This document shows positions 52,540 through 63,274 of a stretch of 64,000 bases of DNA, piece by piece. The notes beneath the pieces are model-generated. The model had not been told where the DNA came from. It saw only the letters and a program-made list of their open reading frames with translations, and made no database searches. The translations under genes and the position numbers were made by a program. How positions within the stretch are numbered: the first letter of the stretch is position 1; every line of letters begins with the position of its first letter. Source of the stretch: Timema cristinae (lineage: Eukaryota > Arthropoda > Insecta > Phasmatodea > Timematidae). The DNA is taken from contig JBCFYV010000100.1 in the NCBI GenBank assembly GCA_039000515.1, positions 50,310,587-50,374,586 of the forward strand. The letters are read 5' to 3'.

Positions 52540-52975
52540 TAACCAAAGCTCAATTTTCATATCTGATAGTTATAGAAGTTAGTAGATCTACAGTAGCCCC
52601 GTGACTTCTTTGGTGCTGACTGACAGCTAAAGCTGCTTTGAAAAGTTAAGAACCAAATATGTATCCCTATGCCGAACCATATGATCTGCAAAAACATGTG
52701 TTTAGCAGCTGCCACTTCTGACAGTCAACATTTAGGTATATACCTAAATGTTGACTGTCAGAAGTGAGCTGTAAGCTGTGTGAGCTGTCAGTCAGCACTA
52801 AAGAAGCCATGGGGCTACTGTACTAGATCTGACGTCAACCATTTGATATTCAGCTTTCACTTTGGATTACCAATACTTAGAAAATAACAATAATGATATA
52901 GTAAAATGTTATCAATGTTGACAGCAAAAAAAAGAAAAGTTTTTATTTTATAAAAGAACCTTCGCATAAAAATTG
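52540..52975. repeat. Dispersed repeat E-like, interrupted by MITE2
   Basis: 'CTCAATTTTCATATCTGATAG' before, and 'ATCAATGTTGACAGCAAAAA' after, the MITE resemble the flanks and end of the repeat at 59.2 kb. Loose match. Confidence 0.4.
52589..52822. mobile_element. TA-flanked palindromic MITE2, copy 1
   Basis: Element 52591-52820 begins CAGTAGCCCCGTGACTTCTT and ends with the inverse AAGAAGCCATGGGGCTACTG; TA on both sides. A second inner inverted repeat (ACTTCTGACAGTCAACATTT and its complement) lies at about 52709-52766. TA targets and these ends suggest Tc1/mariner-type mobilisation. Confidence 0.88.
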
Positions 52976-53334
52976 AGCATGGACGCACCGAATATAGAGT
53001 GTTTTGGGGGTTAAACCCCCTCCCGAAAGTATTAATAATGTATTTTTGTATCCCTTTTCAATATATAAGTTCGTGGCTCATTGGAGTTTTTATCAAATTC
53101 ATGGCACCCACAACCCCAATTACGCGGTATTTTTTTAATCTTTACATTGCTTCAAGAGGGAATAATTTTTTTCCAAACAAATCCTAGCCCTTTCCTGCGG
53201 ATGGACCTTACTTACCATGAACTGCTGAAGAAAGAACTCCTCCCTCCCCCTCCCCATCGCAAATATATATATATTAAGGAACCGACTTTGGCGTGAATAC
53301 GAGAATAACCAGGACGACTCAATGGTTGTAATGG
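52976..53334. other. Unannotated stretch
   Basis: Two overlapping short plus-strand frames; no family recognised. Confidence 0.35.
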
Positions 53335-53437
53335 TAGGCTTAGTGCATTCAACCGGGATTCGAACCTCGATCTCTCTGTCATAGGCAGTCTAGTCTATTA
53401 CAAGGGTACCCTGGACCATGCGGCCACCGAAGCTGGT
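53335..53437 (-). mobile_element. SINE A head fragment
   Basis: Minus strand: B-box complement 'GGGATTCGAACCTCGATC' and head 'ACCATGCGGCCACCGAAGC'; body and tail missing. Confidence 0.8.
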
Positions 53438-54061
53438 GAATTCCCTGTATTTCTCCCGATTTTTTCCCTAGATACAAAATAGAATTCCTGAGTTTTCTTG
53501 AGGTTTTTTCAACCCTAAAATAGTACCAAGGAAAAAGTCCTTAAGGAGAGGGGAAAAAAAGATATGCCCTAAAATCTTTGAATGTAGACGACGGCTTTCC
53601 GAATTCTTTGTTTCCTGTGGAGGTGTTATGTAAGCGTTCTCAGCTCCGTCTGGTGGGTCCACCCAGAACCTAGTATTCCAAGAGAGAAGAGAAGGGGGCG
53701 AAGTCTTCAAGAGACGAAGCGGGGGGGCCCCCTGATGGGTGGCCGACCGAACCGCCCTTCTTAAGGTGGGTTCCAAACAATTCTTGGCAGGAAAAGATTC
53801 CGGCCATAATCAGTAATTGGATCATTTTACTGTCTTGACTTTCGAACTTGTTTACGGCCGCTTGACAACCTCCATAAGGGATTCGAACCAAATCTGTTAA
53901 AGGTGCAATGTGCCATGAAGGGGGTTAGTTAATAGTGACAACACTAATTGATTTTATAAATAGTATATCAGGTACAAAGATCACCCATTAAAACCTGGCA
54001 CAGCAATTATCCAACTTGAGCATGGTGCAACAATACACCAGACGGAACTGGGTACAGCATT
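53438..54061. other. Unannotated stretch
   Basis: Two overlapping minus-strand frames (53468-53776, 53670-53891) with no recognised family. Confidence 0.35.
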
Positions 54062-54738
54062 AACCCAGGTAGAGCAACCGCCCTGTAGATCCAGGTAGAG
54101 CAACTACAATGGTAGATCCAGGTAGAGCAACCACCTGGTAGATCCAGGTAGAGCAAACGTAGATCCTGGTAAAACCAGGTAGTCAGTAGCAACGACCCTG
54201 GTAGATCCAGGTAGAGCAACCACCCTGGTAGATCCAGGTAGAGCAACGTACCATGGTAGATCCAGGTAGAGCAACCACCCTGGTAGATCCAGGTAGAGCT
54301 CAAAACGAAACCCCTGGTAGATCCAGGTAGAGCAACCACATGGTAGATCCAGGTAGAGCAACCACCCTGCAGATCCAGGTAGAGCAACTACATGGTAGAT
54401 CCAGGTAGAGCAACCACCCTGGCAGATCCAGGTAGAGCAACCACCCTGGTAGATCCAGGTAGAGCAACGACCCTGGTAGATCCAGGTAGAGCAACCACCC
54501 TGGTAATCCAGGTAGAGCAACCCCCTATTAGATCCAGGTAGAGCAATACATGGTAGACTGAGCAACACATGGTAGATCAGAGAGCAACCCTGGCAGTCAG
54601 TAGAGCAACCACCCTGGTAGATCCAGGTAGAGCAACGACCCTGGTAGATCCAGGTAGAGCAACCACCCTGGTAGATCCAGGTAGAGCAACCACCCTGGTA
54701 GATCCAGGTAGAGCAACCACCCTATTAGATCCAGGTAC
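54062..54738. repeat. 27-bp minisatellite, about 25 units
   Basis: Unit 'CCCTGGTAGATCCAGGTAGA' plus GCAACCA, with indels in the middle of the array. The unit is a multiple of three, so minus-strand frames up to 154 codons read 9-residue repeats (TWIYQGGCS / ALPGSTRVV). Each unit contains the interrupted palindrome CCTGGTAGATCCAGG. Confidence 0.96.
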
Positions 54739-55289
54739 CTTATTTTAAATTCTCTAGTAAAAACGTGCTATAAAGATTATCAAATTACAACAGGATACAT
54801 ACATATAATTCCTAGTTGCTTAAAACTTGGGACTTCAATGTACAAATATTTTCACATGTTCTACTAGTCAGTACAGTATATTGAATACAAGTGTCAACGA
54901 CCACAAATTTTGACATGTATATCTAAATAAAATTAATAAAAGTGACATATTTCATAACGGTCAAAAGCCCTTTAATAAGAGTTCCAGAATAAGGTAAAGA
55001 CCGTCTCTATATCAACCTTAAAATATTAACGGTAATCACAAGCGCTCGTTCTCGTAATTTAATTGTCAAAGGGACAGGTTCGATTCCGGGTTATTCTGGC
55101 GAATATATTTGTACTATTTATATACAGGTGAAATATCTTCAGGTCCAATTTTCATAGGAAGAACCAATATAATAGGTAGAAAAGTTAGTAAATCTATTCT
55201 CACACATTAAAACGTGGATTCGTGTGATTTGTGTCAAACAACTTTGAAAGTTAATTTAAATACCTATAAAATTGCACTAATAAAATAGT
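54739..55289. other. AT-rich unannotated stretch
   Basis: No gene seen. 'GGGACAGGTTCGATTCCGGG' (55070-55089) is a good pol III B-box-like motif and may be the remnant of a tRNA-derived head. Confidence 0.35.
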
Positions 55290-55739
55290 AATACCCACTT
55301 TGGTGGCCAAATGGACTGAGCAAATGACGTCGATCTCTCAGTAGACTAACTGCCGATGACATGAAGATCGGGTCGTGTTGTGTGTGTATGTAATTTCCTA
55401 AATGGTTTTTCCACTGTCCTTTACGCTAATGCAAGTACAGTTTCTCTGAATACAGTCTCTTTATTCTTAACACATCAGCGTAGCAATTAATTATAGTAAA
55501 ACCTCGTTAGACCAAACCCATGTTAGTTCGAAATTCCTGATAACCATACACACTCTTCGAAAAACGAGGGAAAAAATTAAGTAAAATGAAATATATTTTA
55601 GGTCTATTGGTTAAAAAGTTCAAAAGTTAAAAGAGAATCGTAAGAAAAAGTTATGTCTGATAATATATGTTTAATATTTACATGATGTAGTCAACATAAT
55701 GTGTTTTCCTGTAACTTAAAATAATTACAATAATAATAA

Positions 55740-55889
55740 TACTATCACCGCGTCTCACTACCCGTTCGGAGTATACGCTTAGGTGCTAATTACTCTAATG
55801 GGTTAGGAATTGGGAATGTTGAATATAGAGGAAGTGAACCTGCATTTGGTGGAGAGAGAGAGAGAGTGGAAAACAGTTTTGGAAAAAAA
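55740..55889 (-). mobile_element. SINE A copy, 5'-truncated
   Basis: Minus-strand tail (CACCGCGTCTCACTACCCG) and body; no head. Confidence 0.87.
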
Positions 55890-55984
55890 TCTATTTAAAA
55901 AACCGTTAGCCCAAAATATTACAGAAATTATATTACGTTTCATACAGCAATAAAATACATAAAAATTTGATTATTAATCTCATT

Positions 55985-56292
55985 CAAATGTAATTATTTT
56001 ATTATTATTATTAATTAGCACCGCGTCTTACTACCCGTTCGGGTTATACGCACTTACGCTAATGTGTAATGGTAGGGTGATTGTGAGATGAAATGAAGGA
56101 CCTACAGTTTAACGTGGAATCCGAACCACGGTGGGCCTGACATTCCCACATTCACAAGATGTCCTTGTCAGAGGTGAAGGAAGGGTTTGGTAATCTGATA
56201 AATCTGTGCCGGGACCGAGGATTGAACCCCAGACCCCAGCAGAGAAGTCCGACACCTTACCCCTAACCGCCGGGTTTCACCCAAATGTAATT
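55985..56292 (-). mobile_element. SINE B full-length copy with 11-bp TSD
   Basis: Minus-strand copy (55996-56281) flanked by CAAATGTAATT (55985-55995 and 56282-56292). B-box region 'GAGGATTGAACCCCAGACC'. Confidence 0.95.
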
Positions 56293-56465
56293 TAAAAATC
56301 TTTAAAATACCGTATCCCTTTATTCTTCTGCTTAATCAAAATTTTCGCTAATTCAAACAAGCTTCGGTCCCAATTAGTTCGGATTAACAAGTTTATAGTG
56401 TTTTTAAACAATTGCGTGCTGCCTAAATGTATAGCTTAGTAAGACGCGGCGCTAAAATATAAATA

Positions 56466-56848
56466 TACAGGGTGAACTTAACCCCCTTCAGACATAAAGA
56501 GGCTATACAAAAACCAAGAAAATAGTTCATATAAACACGTGTCCTATTTGACCTTGTTTTAGAACTACATCCAAGTGATTCCACTAAACTGTTTGTACAC
56601 CATATTCGATGTCTCTTGACCTGTTATATTGGTTATTCCCGGTTATTACAAACACCCGGTATTTTTGAAAGAGTGCGTCATTCTAGCCTGTAGACTTGCA
56701 TTTAGGCCGAAGGTGGACATTTTGAACTTCCTATAATGGAGTGCAAACAAGACTAGAACTCGGAAATAAAGGTCAAATGGGGCACAGGTTAATATGTGTT
56801 TCCTGTACACCGCTAAAGTAAGTCCCATATTTTATGATACACCCTGTA
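56466..56848. mobile_element. TA-flanked element with CAGGGTG ends
   Basis: Segment 56468-56846 (379 bp) begins CAGGGTGAACTTAACC, ends ATGATACACCCTG, and has TA on both sides. A 60-codon minus-strand frame inside is not recognised. Likely a Tc1/mariner-type MITE. Confidence 0.65.
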
Positions 56849-57320
56849 TATAATCAAATGTTATCGAAGTTGAGTTTAAAAAGAATTTGTTTGTGGTTTT
56901 TAAAAATTCCTTTTTATGTAAATTCTCTTATAGACGGTAGGGCTGCGTGTATTAGAACTAGGTTTATGTCCTAGGTTAAGTTAAGTTTGTTATTCGTGTG
57001 CCGATGAAATCTGTGAGCTGCGTTTCTCCCTCCTCCCCCTCCTTCATATATATATTCTCTCTCTTTCTCTTTGAAAACTAAGTATCGAAGAATATGTAAT
57101 CGGAAAACGGCTCTCAAGTCGGCTCATCCACCCAACATTACATAGTCTATTCACGGTAACTGTGATTTTTCATGAATATTCTATAAAACCAATATTTTCC
57201 AAGTTAAATTCAAATACAGTCATTATTTTTAAATATAACTTTAGGAAATAGGGAGTATAAAATGCCACAGAACCAATAATATGTTTCTGTAACAATGTAA
57301 ATTATTTCGTTTCATATATA
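56849..57320. other. AT-rich unannotated stretch
   Basis: CT-rich microsatellite-like run at about 57049-57071. No gene. Confidence 0.4.
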
Positions 57321-57747
57321 TTAAGATGGGCGTGTAAAGATCGCGAGAAAAGAGCAGTGTTTTTCCCGTTTATATATCGAAGCCTTTTTTTTTGTCAAAA
57401 TAAATCAAGTACTTTATTGTTCCTATTTTTTTTCCAGTAGAAACATAAGAGTTTAATTTTCTTCACGCGGTGATATCAACAGTTGTTGAATATCTGTAAT
57501 AAGCATGGCGGCATTAGATGAGAAACCTTTTAAATGAATATAAAAAGTTGTCATTAAATTCCATGATCACCCTTGCAAGATATTCAACAACTGTTGATAT
57601 TACCGTGTGGAGAAAATTAAACTCTTATGTTTCTAATGTAAAAAATAGAGCAATATATTTATTTTTTTTTTGACCAAAAAAAAAGTTTTGCTATAAAATA
57701 TGCAAAACCAGTGACCTTAACTCGCAGTCCCTACACTCTCACCTTAA
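57321..57747. mobile_element. TTAA MITE1 copy
   Basis: Element 57325-57743 flanked by TTAA (57321-57324 and 57744-57747). Inner arms 'TATCAACAGTTGTTGAATAT' and 'TATTCAACAACTGTTGATAT' are near-perfect inverses. Right end CACTCTCACC. Confidence 0.88.
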
Positions 57748-58538
57748 AAGCTATAAGTATAATTTAGATAGAAGATCGAGGAAGTATGTGCGGTGCATAG
57801 TACTTTTCTGTAAAAAAAAAAGGGAGGGGTGGGGGGGCAAAGTTAGCGCGAAACGATTATATCACGTTTCTACTTACAGGATCTACCCCCCATCAATGAA
57901 GGATGAGACCTTGACATTGAATTTTTATATATGAAAAAAAAAAAATTGAAAAAAAAACTTAGACAAGGTCTTTCTCCCACTTTCCTCCCACTCTGGATTG
58001 GTCCTCGTTATATCCCAGACAGCCAATCAGGAGCCCAGTCAAGAATAACCACTTTGATTCACGTTGGAATGCGCGGGAACTTCACACACACAGTGATTAT
58101 TTTTATTTTCTCTTCTAGACTGTTTGTGTTGGCTATAATGATCAGCGATACCAACAATACGAAGATTGGAAGGCGGGAAGTAGAAAAGGGTTGAGGGGGG
58201 GAGGGGTTGAAGCGGGGTGCTTTGTGGGAGAGGAAAAAAAATCTATATATAGCGCAACTTGTGAATGAATTATAGATGTAATATATGAAGGCATGGTTAA
58301 AACCATCGGGGGTTTGGAAGAAAGAAATAATAATGGCTTTAATAGATGTTTAAGAAAGTATGTATTGTATATAATTAAAGGCTCTAAAAAAAATTGGGTA
58401 CAAATTTGATTTTGAATTGTGGTCGTTCGAATAAATATAATATGCTTTAATGTAAGGTTAAATTATGTTTAGGCCTACCCGATGGATAATTATATCGCCT
58501 ATTTTGCTAGCACTTGTAAAAACAAAGTAACATCAAGT
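57748..58538. other. Unannotated stretch
   Basis: An 87-codon plus-strand frame at 57931-58194 starts in poly-A-rich sequence; no family recognised. Confidence 0.35.
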
Positions 58539-58690
58539 CCACCCGCATCGGTGGACATGCAGATTAAGAGTCTAGCTCTTCTAGTCTGATTTGCCATGGA
58601 CCGAGGTTTAAAGGTTGAAATCTCGGTAGAGTGCAGTGGAAGGTGGAGGTGATTTTCTACACGTGATCTATGAGTCTAAGTGTGGTTTTG
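58539..58690 (+). mobile_element. SINE A-like copy, strongly diverged
   Basis: 'CACCCGCATCGGTGGACATG' head start and 'AAGGTTGAAATCTCGGTAGA' in the B-box position; tail missing. Confidence 0.5.
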
Positions 58691-59087
58691 GGGTCATCCA
58701 CAAACCACGTAACGCCTTTTTATTAAGTTTTTTGACCTCCCCCCCCCCCCATCACCCATGTAACACCATGTAGATATTAGAGCTCCCTCCATGTAACACC
58801 ATGTAGACATTAGAGCTCCCCATGTAACACTATGTAGACATTAGAGCTCCCATGTAACACCATGTAGACATTAGAGCTCCCCTCATGTAACACCATGTAG
58901 ATATTAGAGCTCCCCCATGTAACACCATGCAGACACTTGAGCTCCCCCATGTAACACCATGTAGATATTAGAGCTCCCCATGTAACACCATACAGACATT
59001 AGAGCTCCCCCCACGTAAAACCATGTAGACATTAAAACACCACCTACCCCTTTTCTCAATGTGGTTACTTTGTTTATGGATGACCCT
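58691..59087. mobile_element. GGGTCATCC-ended MITE (MITE5)
   Basis: Left end GGGTCATCCACAAACCACGT, right end (complement) GGGTCATCCATAAACAAAGT, about 397 bp. No coding capacity. The interior is mostly a minisatellite made of its own subterminal sequence. Superfamily not certain. Confidence 0.75.
58757..59040. repeat. 30-33-bp minisatellite inside MITE5
   Basis: Nine units starting at 58757, 58790, 58821, 58851, 58884, 58916, 58948, 58979 and 59012, of the type 'CATGTAACACCATGTAGAC' then 'ATTAGAGCTCCCC'. Length variation is in the C-run. Confidence 0.94.
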
Positions 59088-59189
59088 TTTCCTTCCTCTA
59101 TCCACTCTAATGCGTGTGCACGCCACCTATCAACAACCTTACTTTTCTCTATCCTCTATAGCCTATATATCATCATTAACACAACAATA

Positions 59190-59420
59190 AGAAACTCCAA
59201 TTTTGATAGGAAGAGTCTTATCTGACAGCTAAAAACGGTACTAGAACTATACTTACGTATTCATACGTCGAGTCATGTGATCTGAAATGATAGATATTAT
59301 CAATAGGCCTACCTATAAAATAACACTAATAATATTGTTAAAATAGTTTTAATGTTGACAGCAAAAAGATACGTTTGTATTTTCTAATAGGCTCCACTTC
59401 CTAAGTTCTTACTTTTATTC
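59190..59420. repeat. Dispersed repeat E
   Basis: 'CTTATCTGACAGCTAAAAAC', 'ACGTATTCATACGTCGAGTC' and 'AATGTTGACAGCAAAAAG' match 59775-59995 and, in part, 2408-2570. Confidence 0.55.
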
Positions 59421-59673
59421 TTAAATCCAAATTAACAACCTCCCTAAATAACAAGATGTGAACATTCTTTCAACAAAAAATAGTCCAACAGGGAGGGCGC
59501 GGACGCTCTTTTTGTTTACGTCAACATAATTGTATCCTTTGCTCATTATTCATAACTTACTTTTTCCTCTTTCTTTCCATAGCACACTTCAAAAGCCCAC
59601 ATTCTATCGTCATTCATCTCCCCCCCCTATCTATCTTCCCCTTCCCTCTCTTCCAAGTTACACCCACCCTTAT

Positions 59674-59676
59674 TTA

Positions 59677-59714
<38 letters not shown>
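59674..59714. repeat. (TTA)n microsatellite
   Basis: About 12 TTA units. Confidence 0.92.
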
Positions 59715-59716
<2 letters not shown>

Positions 59717-59774
59717 AGCTATATCCTTAGTAGGTTTCCACCCTAAATTCTTGAATGACTCATTTTCAAGTAGA

Positions 59775-59995
59775 ACTTGTATATAGTAGGATTATGTTAA
59801 TAAGAACCATTTATTTACAGTTACTAAAACATTTTTCACGTATTCATACGTCAAGTCATGCTGTCAATTTTGATAGAAACTATCAATTCATGGAAAATTA
59901 ATATTAACAAATTAGGGGGAAAAAAATCTTAATTTTGACAGCAAAAAATAAATAATAATAAATTGGTATTTTCCAAATGTACTTTCTAGCCAGAC
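59775..59995. repeat. Dispersed repeat E
   Basis: 'ACGTATTCATACGTCAAGTC', then 'TTTTGACAGCAAAAAATAAA' and 'TTGGTATTTTCCAAATGTAC', in the same order as the copy at 59.2 kb. Confidence 0.55.
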
Positions 59996-60082
59996 TCCGA
60001 CTATAGATGAGATAAAGGGACATGCATATAACCACAGCAGACTGAATTAATTGTGACTTATGTTGGTCACACTGATCCACTT

Positions 60083-60142
60083 GTGTGTGTGTGTTTGTGT
60101 GTGTGTGTGCGTGTTTGTGTGTGTGTTTGTGCGTGTGTGTGT
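60083..60142. repeat. (TG)n microsatellite
   Basis: TG repeat with occasional TT/CG interruptions. Confidence 0.95.
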
Positions 60143-60252
60143 GAGTATAAGTTATCCCTTATTTTCCCCTTCAACGCCAGGAGAAAAAAACAACACACAC
60201 AATAGGATCAACACCCTCATTCTTGACAACATAAACTGGGGGTGAAAGCGAC

Positions 60253-60605
60253 TTAACTCCATAGATTGGGGTTGGATGGTAGGGTATCTGGGTTAAGGTC
60301 AATATTTTTGCATATTTTATTTTTATTAAATCTTTTTTTATAAAATAATTAAATATTTTTTCAGTAGATTGGTTTAGTTTAGTTTTTTTTAATATAAATC
60401 GTAATCACAACATTTCTTGAATTGTGATCAAAGAATTTATTGGGAACATTTTCTCTTCCTTTTAAAAGTTTCACATCAAATATTAATATGTATATGACAC
60501 AAATTATTCAACAAACTGTTGACATTACTATGCGTAGAAAATTAAACTAAAATTTATCCAATGAAACAACATTATTTATTTTGTCAAAATAGAAAAAAAA
60601 GGCTA
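60253..60605. mobile_element. MITE1 copy, degenerate
   Basis: TTAA at 60253-60256, then a G-rich left end and 'GGGTTAAGGTCAATATTT', 'CTTTTAAAAGTTTCACATCA' and 'CAACAAACTGTTGACATTAC'. Right boundary lost. Confidence 0.6.
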
Positions 60606-60689
60606 TAGGTTCGCCAAGTTGGCAATACCCATAACGGCACAAATTCGTAAACTTGTACCAATATTTAATAATGGATTTGTACCCCAATA

Positions 60690-60940
60690 ATACGTTACTA
60701 CCCACTTCTGTGACCACGTGCTCTAACGCACTACTCTCATGGTAGACTAGACTGCCAGTGAAGGGGGAGATCAAGGTTCGAATCTCGGTCGGGTGTACCG
60801 AGGGTGATTTCTTCCAGTATGGTTTTCCACACTCCCTCCATACAAATGCGGGTACACTTTCTCTTTTAAAAATCCCTAAAATCATTAGCGTAATCAATAC
60901 ATAAGCGTATAGCCCAAAGGGATACTAATACTGTGCTATA
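60690..60940 (+). mobile_element. SINE A (A1) copy
   Basis: Head 'TTCTGTGACCACGTGCTCTA', B-box 'AAGGTTCGAATCTCGGTCGG', degenerate tail running into (TA)n at 60936-60954. Confidence 0.9.
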
Positions 60941-60954
60941 TATATATATATATA

Positions 60955-61859
60955 TGCTATTCGCATAACTTATGCCGCCATTGTTTTCGTTTGGGTGCTG
61001 CCAACTTTACGGAGCACCTAAGCTCAAGTCTCCTTCCATCTCACCAAAGACACAACCTACAAATTTAACTTAACCTACCTACGGCAACAACATCAAACAC
61101 CCAACCCTAGTATCAGGGACTAAATAGGATATATTTTCAGGGTGTAAGGTGCATTAGAATGAGCGGGCGGGAGGTTAGGGGAGGGGGCTAAGAAAGGTAA
61201 TAAAATAACAATGGAGGTAGTGAGAAAGTTTTACCTACTCTATAAGGAAACGGCGTGTGTATGTATGTATTTATTTTTAATCTGTATGTCAGTCAGTGTC
61301 CATTTACTTTTTTACCTTATTATCACTGTCCAGTTGTTTTTTTCAATCTTTATGTAACCGTCCTAATTCAGAAAACAGAATCTGAGAACTATTACAAGTT
61401 TGACCTGACAAGAGTAAAAAATATTTCTACCAGATTGAGTTCTCTCTCCGCGACGCGAAGTTATTTAATAAGTGAAACAATGAAATAACCTCTCAATTAT
61501 AAACAGTGTTCTCAAACAATACGACTACCTGCTTGCAGTGCCGTGTTTTTTATTTGCAGAGAGAAACAAAGAAAAATATAAAACGTTGAAATAAATGCAA
61601 CTGGTAGACATGTGAGTATTTCATAACAGGACATGCTAATACATTTTATTCTGAGTATAAGGGAAAAGGGGGGGGGGGGGCGGAATAGTTACATAAGTGA
61701 TTCAAAACAATTATTGTTCTAATTTTAAATTAAAATAATATGGTAGTCAACATTTCTTCTAAAAGTTAATTTATTTAGTTAGTAAACGTTTCCTTATTAA
61801 ACAATATGATACAAGTATTTAGGGATGAGGAAGGTCACGTTATCGGCGAGCATGTAGGC
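60955..61859. other. Unannotated stretch
   Basis: About 0.9 kb. Poly-G at about 61668-61680. A 77-codon frame (61255-61488) has no recognised family. Confidence 0.4.
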
Positions 61860-62475
61860 ATGTAGGGTCGGAAGGGGGACAAGAGAAAAGGGAAATGTTT
61901 TTACTTTTTTTTATATATAACAAAACGTTTTTGGTCAACTAAATCAAATGTGGCTCTAATAAAAACAGATACACCTCACAAGTTGTTGAATATGTGTCAA
62001 GAGCATAGCGGTATTAGATGAGAAACTTTTTAAATGAAGAGAATTTTTTTTTATTAAATTCCAGGACACGCTCATGACAGATATTCAAGAATTGTACAGT
62101 AGCCCCATGGCTTCTTTGGTGCTGACTGACAGCTCACAGCAGACATCTGACGGCTTTGAAAAGTTACCAGACCAAATTATGTATCCCTACACCGAAACCA
62201 AATGATCTGCAAAAATATGTGTTTAGCAGCTGTCACTTCTTACAGTCAAAATTTAGGTTTATACCTAAATGTTGACTGTCAGAAGTCAGCTGTGAGCTGC
62301 CAGTCAGCACTAAAGAAGCCATGGGGCTACTGTAGATAACAACATGTGAAGAAAATAAACTATAGGTTTCTACTGGAGCAATATTTTATTTATTTTAAAC
62401 AAAAAGGTTGTGGTATGAAAAGTAAAAAAAAACACCTGCAAACACCCCTTTTATCGCGTTGCTTACACGACCACC
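61860..62475. mobile_element. MITE1 copy interrupted by MITE2
   Basis: Left half to 62094 ('GTATTAGATGAGAAACTTTT', 'TTCCAGGACACGCTCATGAC'), then MITE2, then right half from 62335 ('CATGTGAAGAAAATAAACTA', 'TTTCTACTGGAGCAATATTT') to CGACCACC. The right flank is TAAA, not TTAA; the left boundary is uncertain. Confidence 0.8.
62095..62334. mobile_element. TA-flanked palindromic MITE2, copy 2
   Basis: Element 62097-62332 begins CAGTAGCCCCATGGCTTCTT and ends AAGAAGCCATGGGGCTACTG (perfect inverse ends), with TA on both sides. Nested inside a MITE1. Confidence 0.93.
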
Positions 62476-62607
62476 TAAAGTCACCGATCTAATCTAATTA
62501 ATCCAGTCCACCGATGAAGGGTGGAACTATTACATTTTCTAATGAAAAAAAACTGTCCGCAGCCGATATAAGCATTATTTTGTAAATACATTATTGAAAG
62601 TAAATAT

Positions 62608-62843
62608 AAAATCCACTTCGCTGGTCGCATGGTCTAAGGAAGGTGTCACTCTCGCAATAGACTGGACTGCCGATGATGGGACGATCAGGGTTCACAACCC
62701 GGTCGAGTGTATTAAGGGTGGGTTTTTTTCCTAAAGGCAAATGTGAGCACACTTCTTCAAAATTGCACCTTCGTCATCCCTAACACATTCACGTAATTAT
62801 GCATAAGCACATAACACGAACGGGTAGTAAGATGCAGTTCAAA
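62608..62843 (+). mobile_element. SINE A (A1) copy
   Basis: Head 'CACTTCGCTGGTCGCATGG', degenerate B-box 'CAGGGTTCACAACCCGG', tail 'CACGAACGGGTAGTAAGATG' and a poly-A end. Confidence 0.88.
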
Positions 62844-63174
62844 CAAAAAAAAAACTACATTAATAATATTGTGACACAGATAATCACTGTGAAATAAGTT
62901 ATAATAAAAGATTTACAAGTCCCCCCCCCCTAACCCCATGGTGCCTGTATCTTCTGAATTCTTGCAAGCACATTGATACGGTCACCGGAAAGGTGTAAGC
63001 ATCAATTGTCATATCGGATTGTCAAACAATTTCGCTGAGGTCGGTCAAAATATCGTGTTACCCGCGACCAGGAATCATGATGTCAGACGTCAGGAGAAAT
63101 ACACAAGGGCATACCTATCTTAAGCTGGTTACACAATATATATATAAATATTTTTTAAACCTTTGACTTTGGAG
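62844..63174. other. Unannotated stretch
   Basis: Poly-C at about 62921-62931. No gene. Confidence 0.4.
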
Positions 63175-63225
63175 CGGTGGGTTTTCAACCTGTGGTACAC
63201 GGGTGGAGGTAACTAAGCAGCGAGC
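63175..63225. mobile_element. hAT-type terminal-like sequence
   Basis: 'GCGGTGGGTTTTCAACCTGT' then 'GGTACACGGGTGGAGGTA', similar to hAT termini. Short and uncertain. Confidence 0.35.
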
Positions 63226-63274
63226 ATAATATATAAATGGAGGCGTCTTTCAATCAAGCCTATAGCTCTTATTA

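Larger units (their letters stand above)
55494..56410. mobile_element. Mariner/pogo-like non-autonomous element
   Basis: The left end 'AGTAAAACCTCGTTAGACC' and the right end (complement of ACTATAAACTTGTTAATCCG) fit the AGTARAACCTCGTTAATYCG-type termini of pogo/Tigger relatives. Further 'TTAGTTCGAA' words are near each end. The interior holds a SINE A fragment and a SINE B. No transposase. The right boundary is uncertain by about 20 bp. Confidence 0.55.
55290..56452 (+). mobile_element. SINE A copy split by a mariner/pogo-like insertion
   Basis: Head and body at 55290-55493 ('CACTTTGGTGGCCAAATGG', body 'TTTCCTAAATGGTTTTTCCA') up to GCGTAGCAATTAATTA. The missing tail reappears at about 56425-56452 (AGTAAGACGCGGCGCTAA). 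What lies between is an inserted element. Confidence 0.75.

Noticed and set aside
57931..58194. 87-codon plus-strand frame as a gene
   Set aside because: Starts in a poly-A-like run (KKKKLKKK) and has no recognisable domain.
59530..59730. Pro/Leu-rich 66-codon frame as a membrane peptide
   Set aside because: The Leu run is an artefact of a (TTA)n microsatellite and the Pro run of C-rich DNA.
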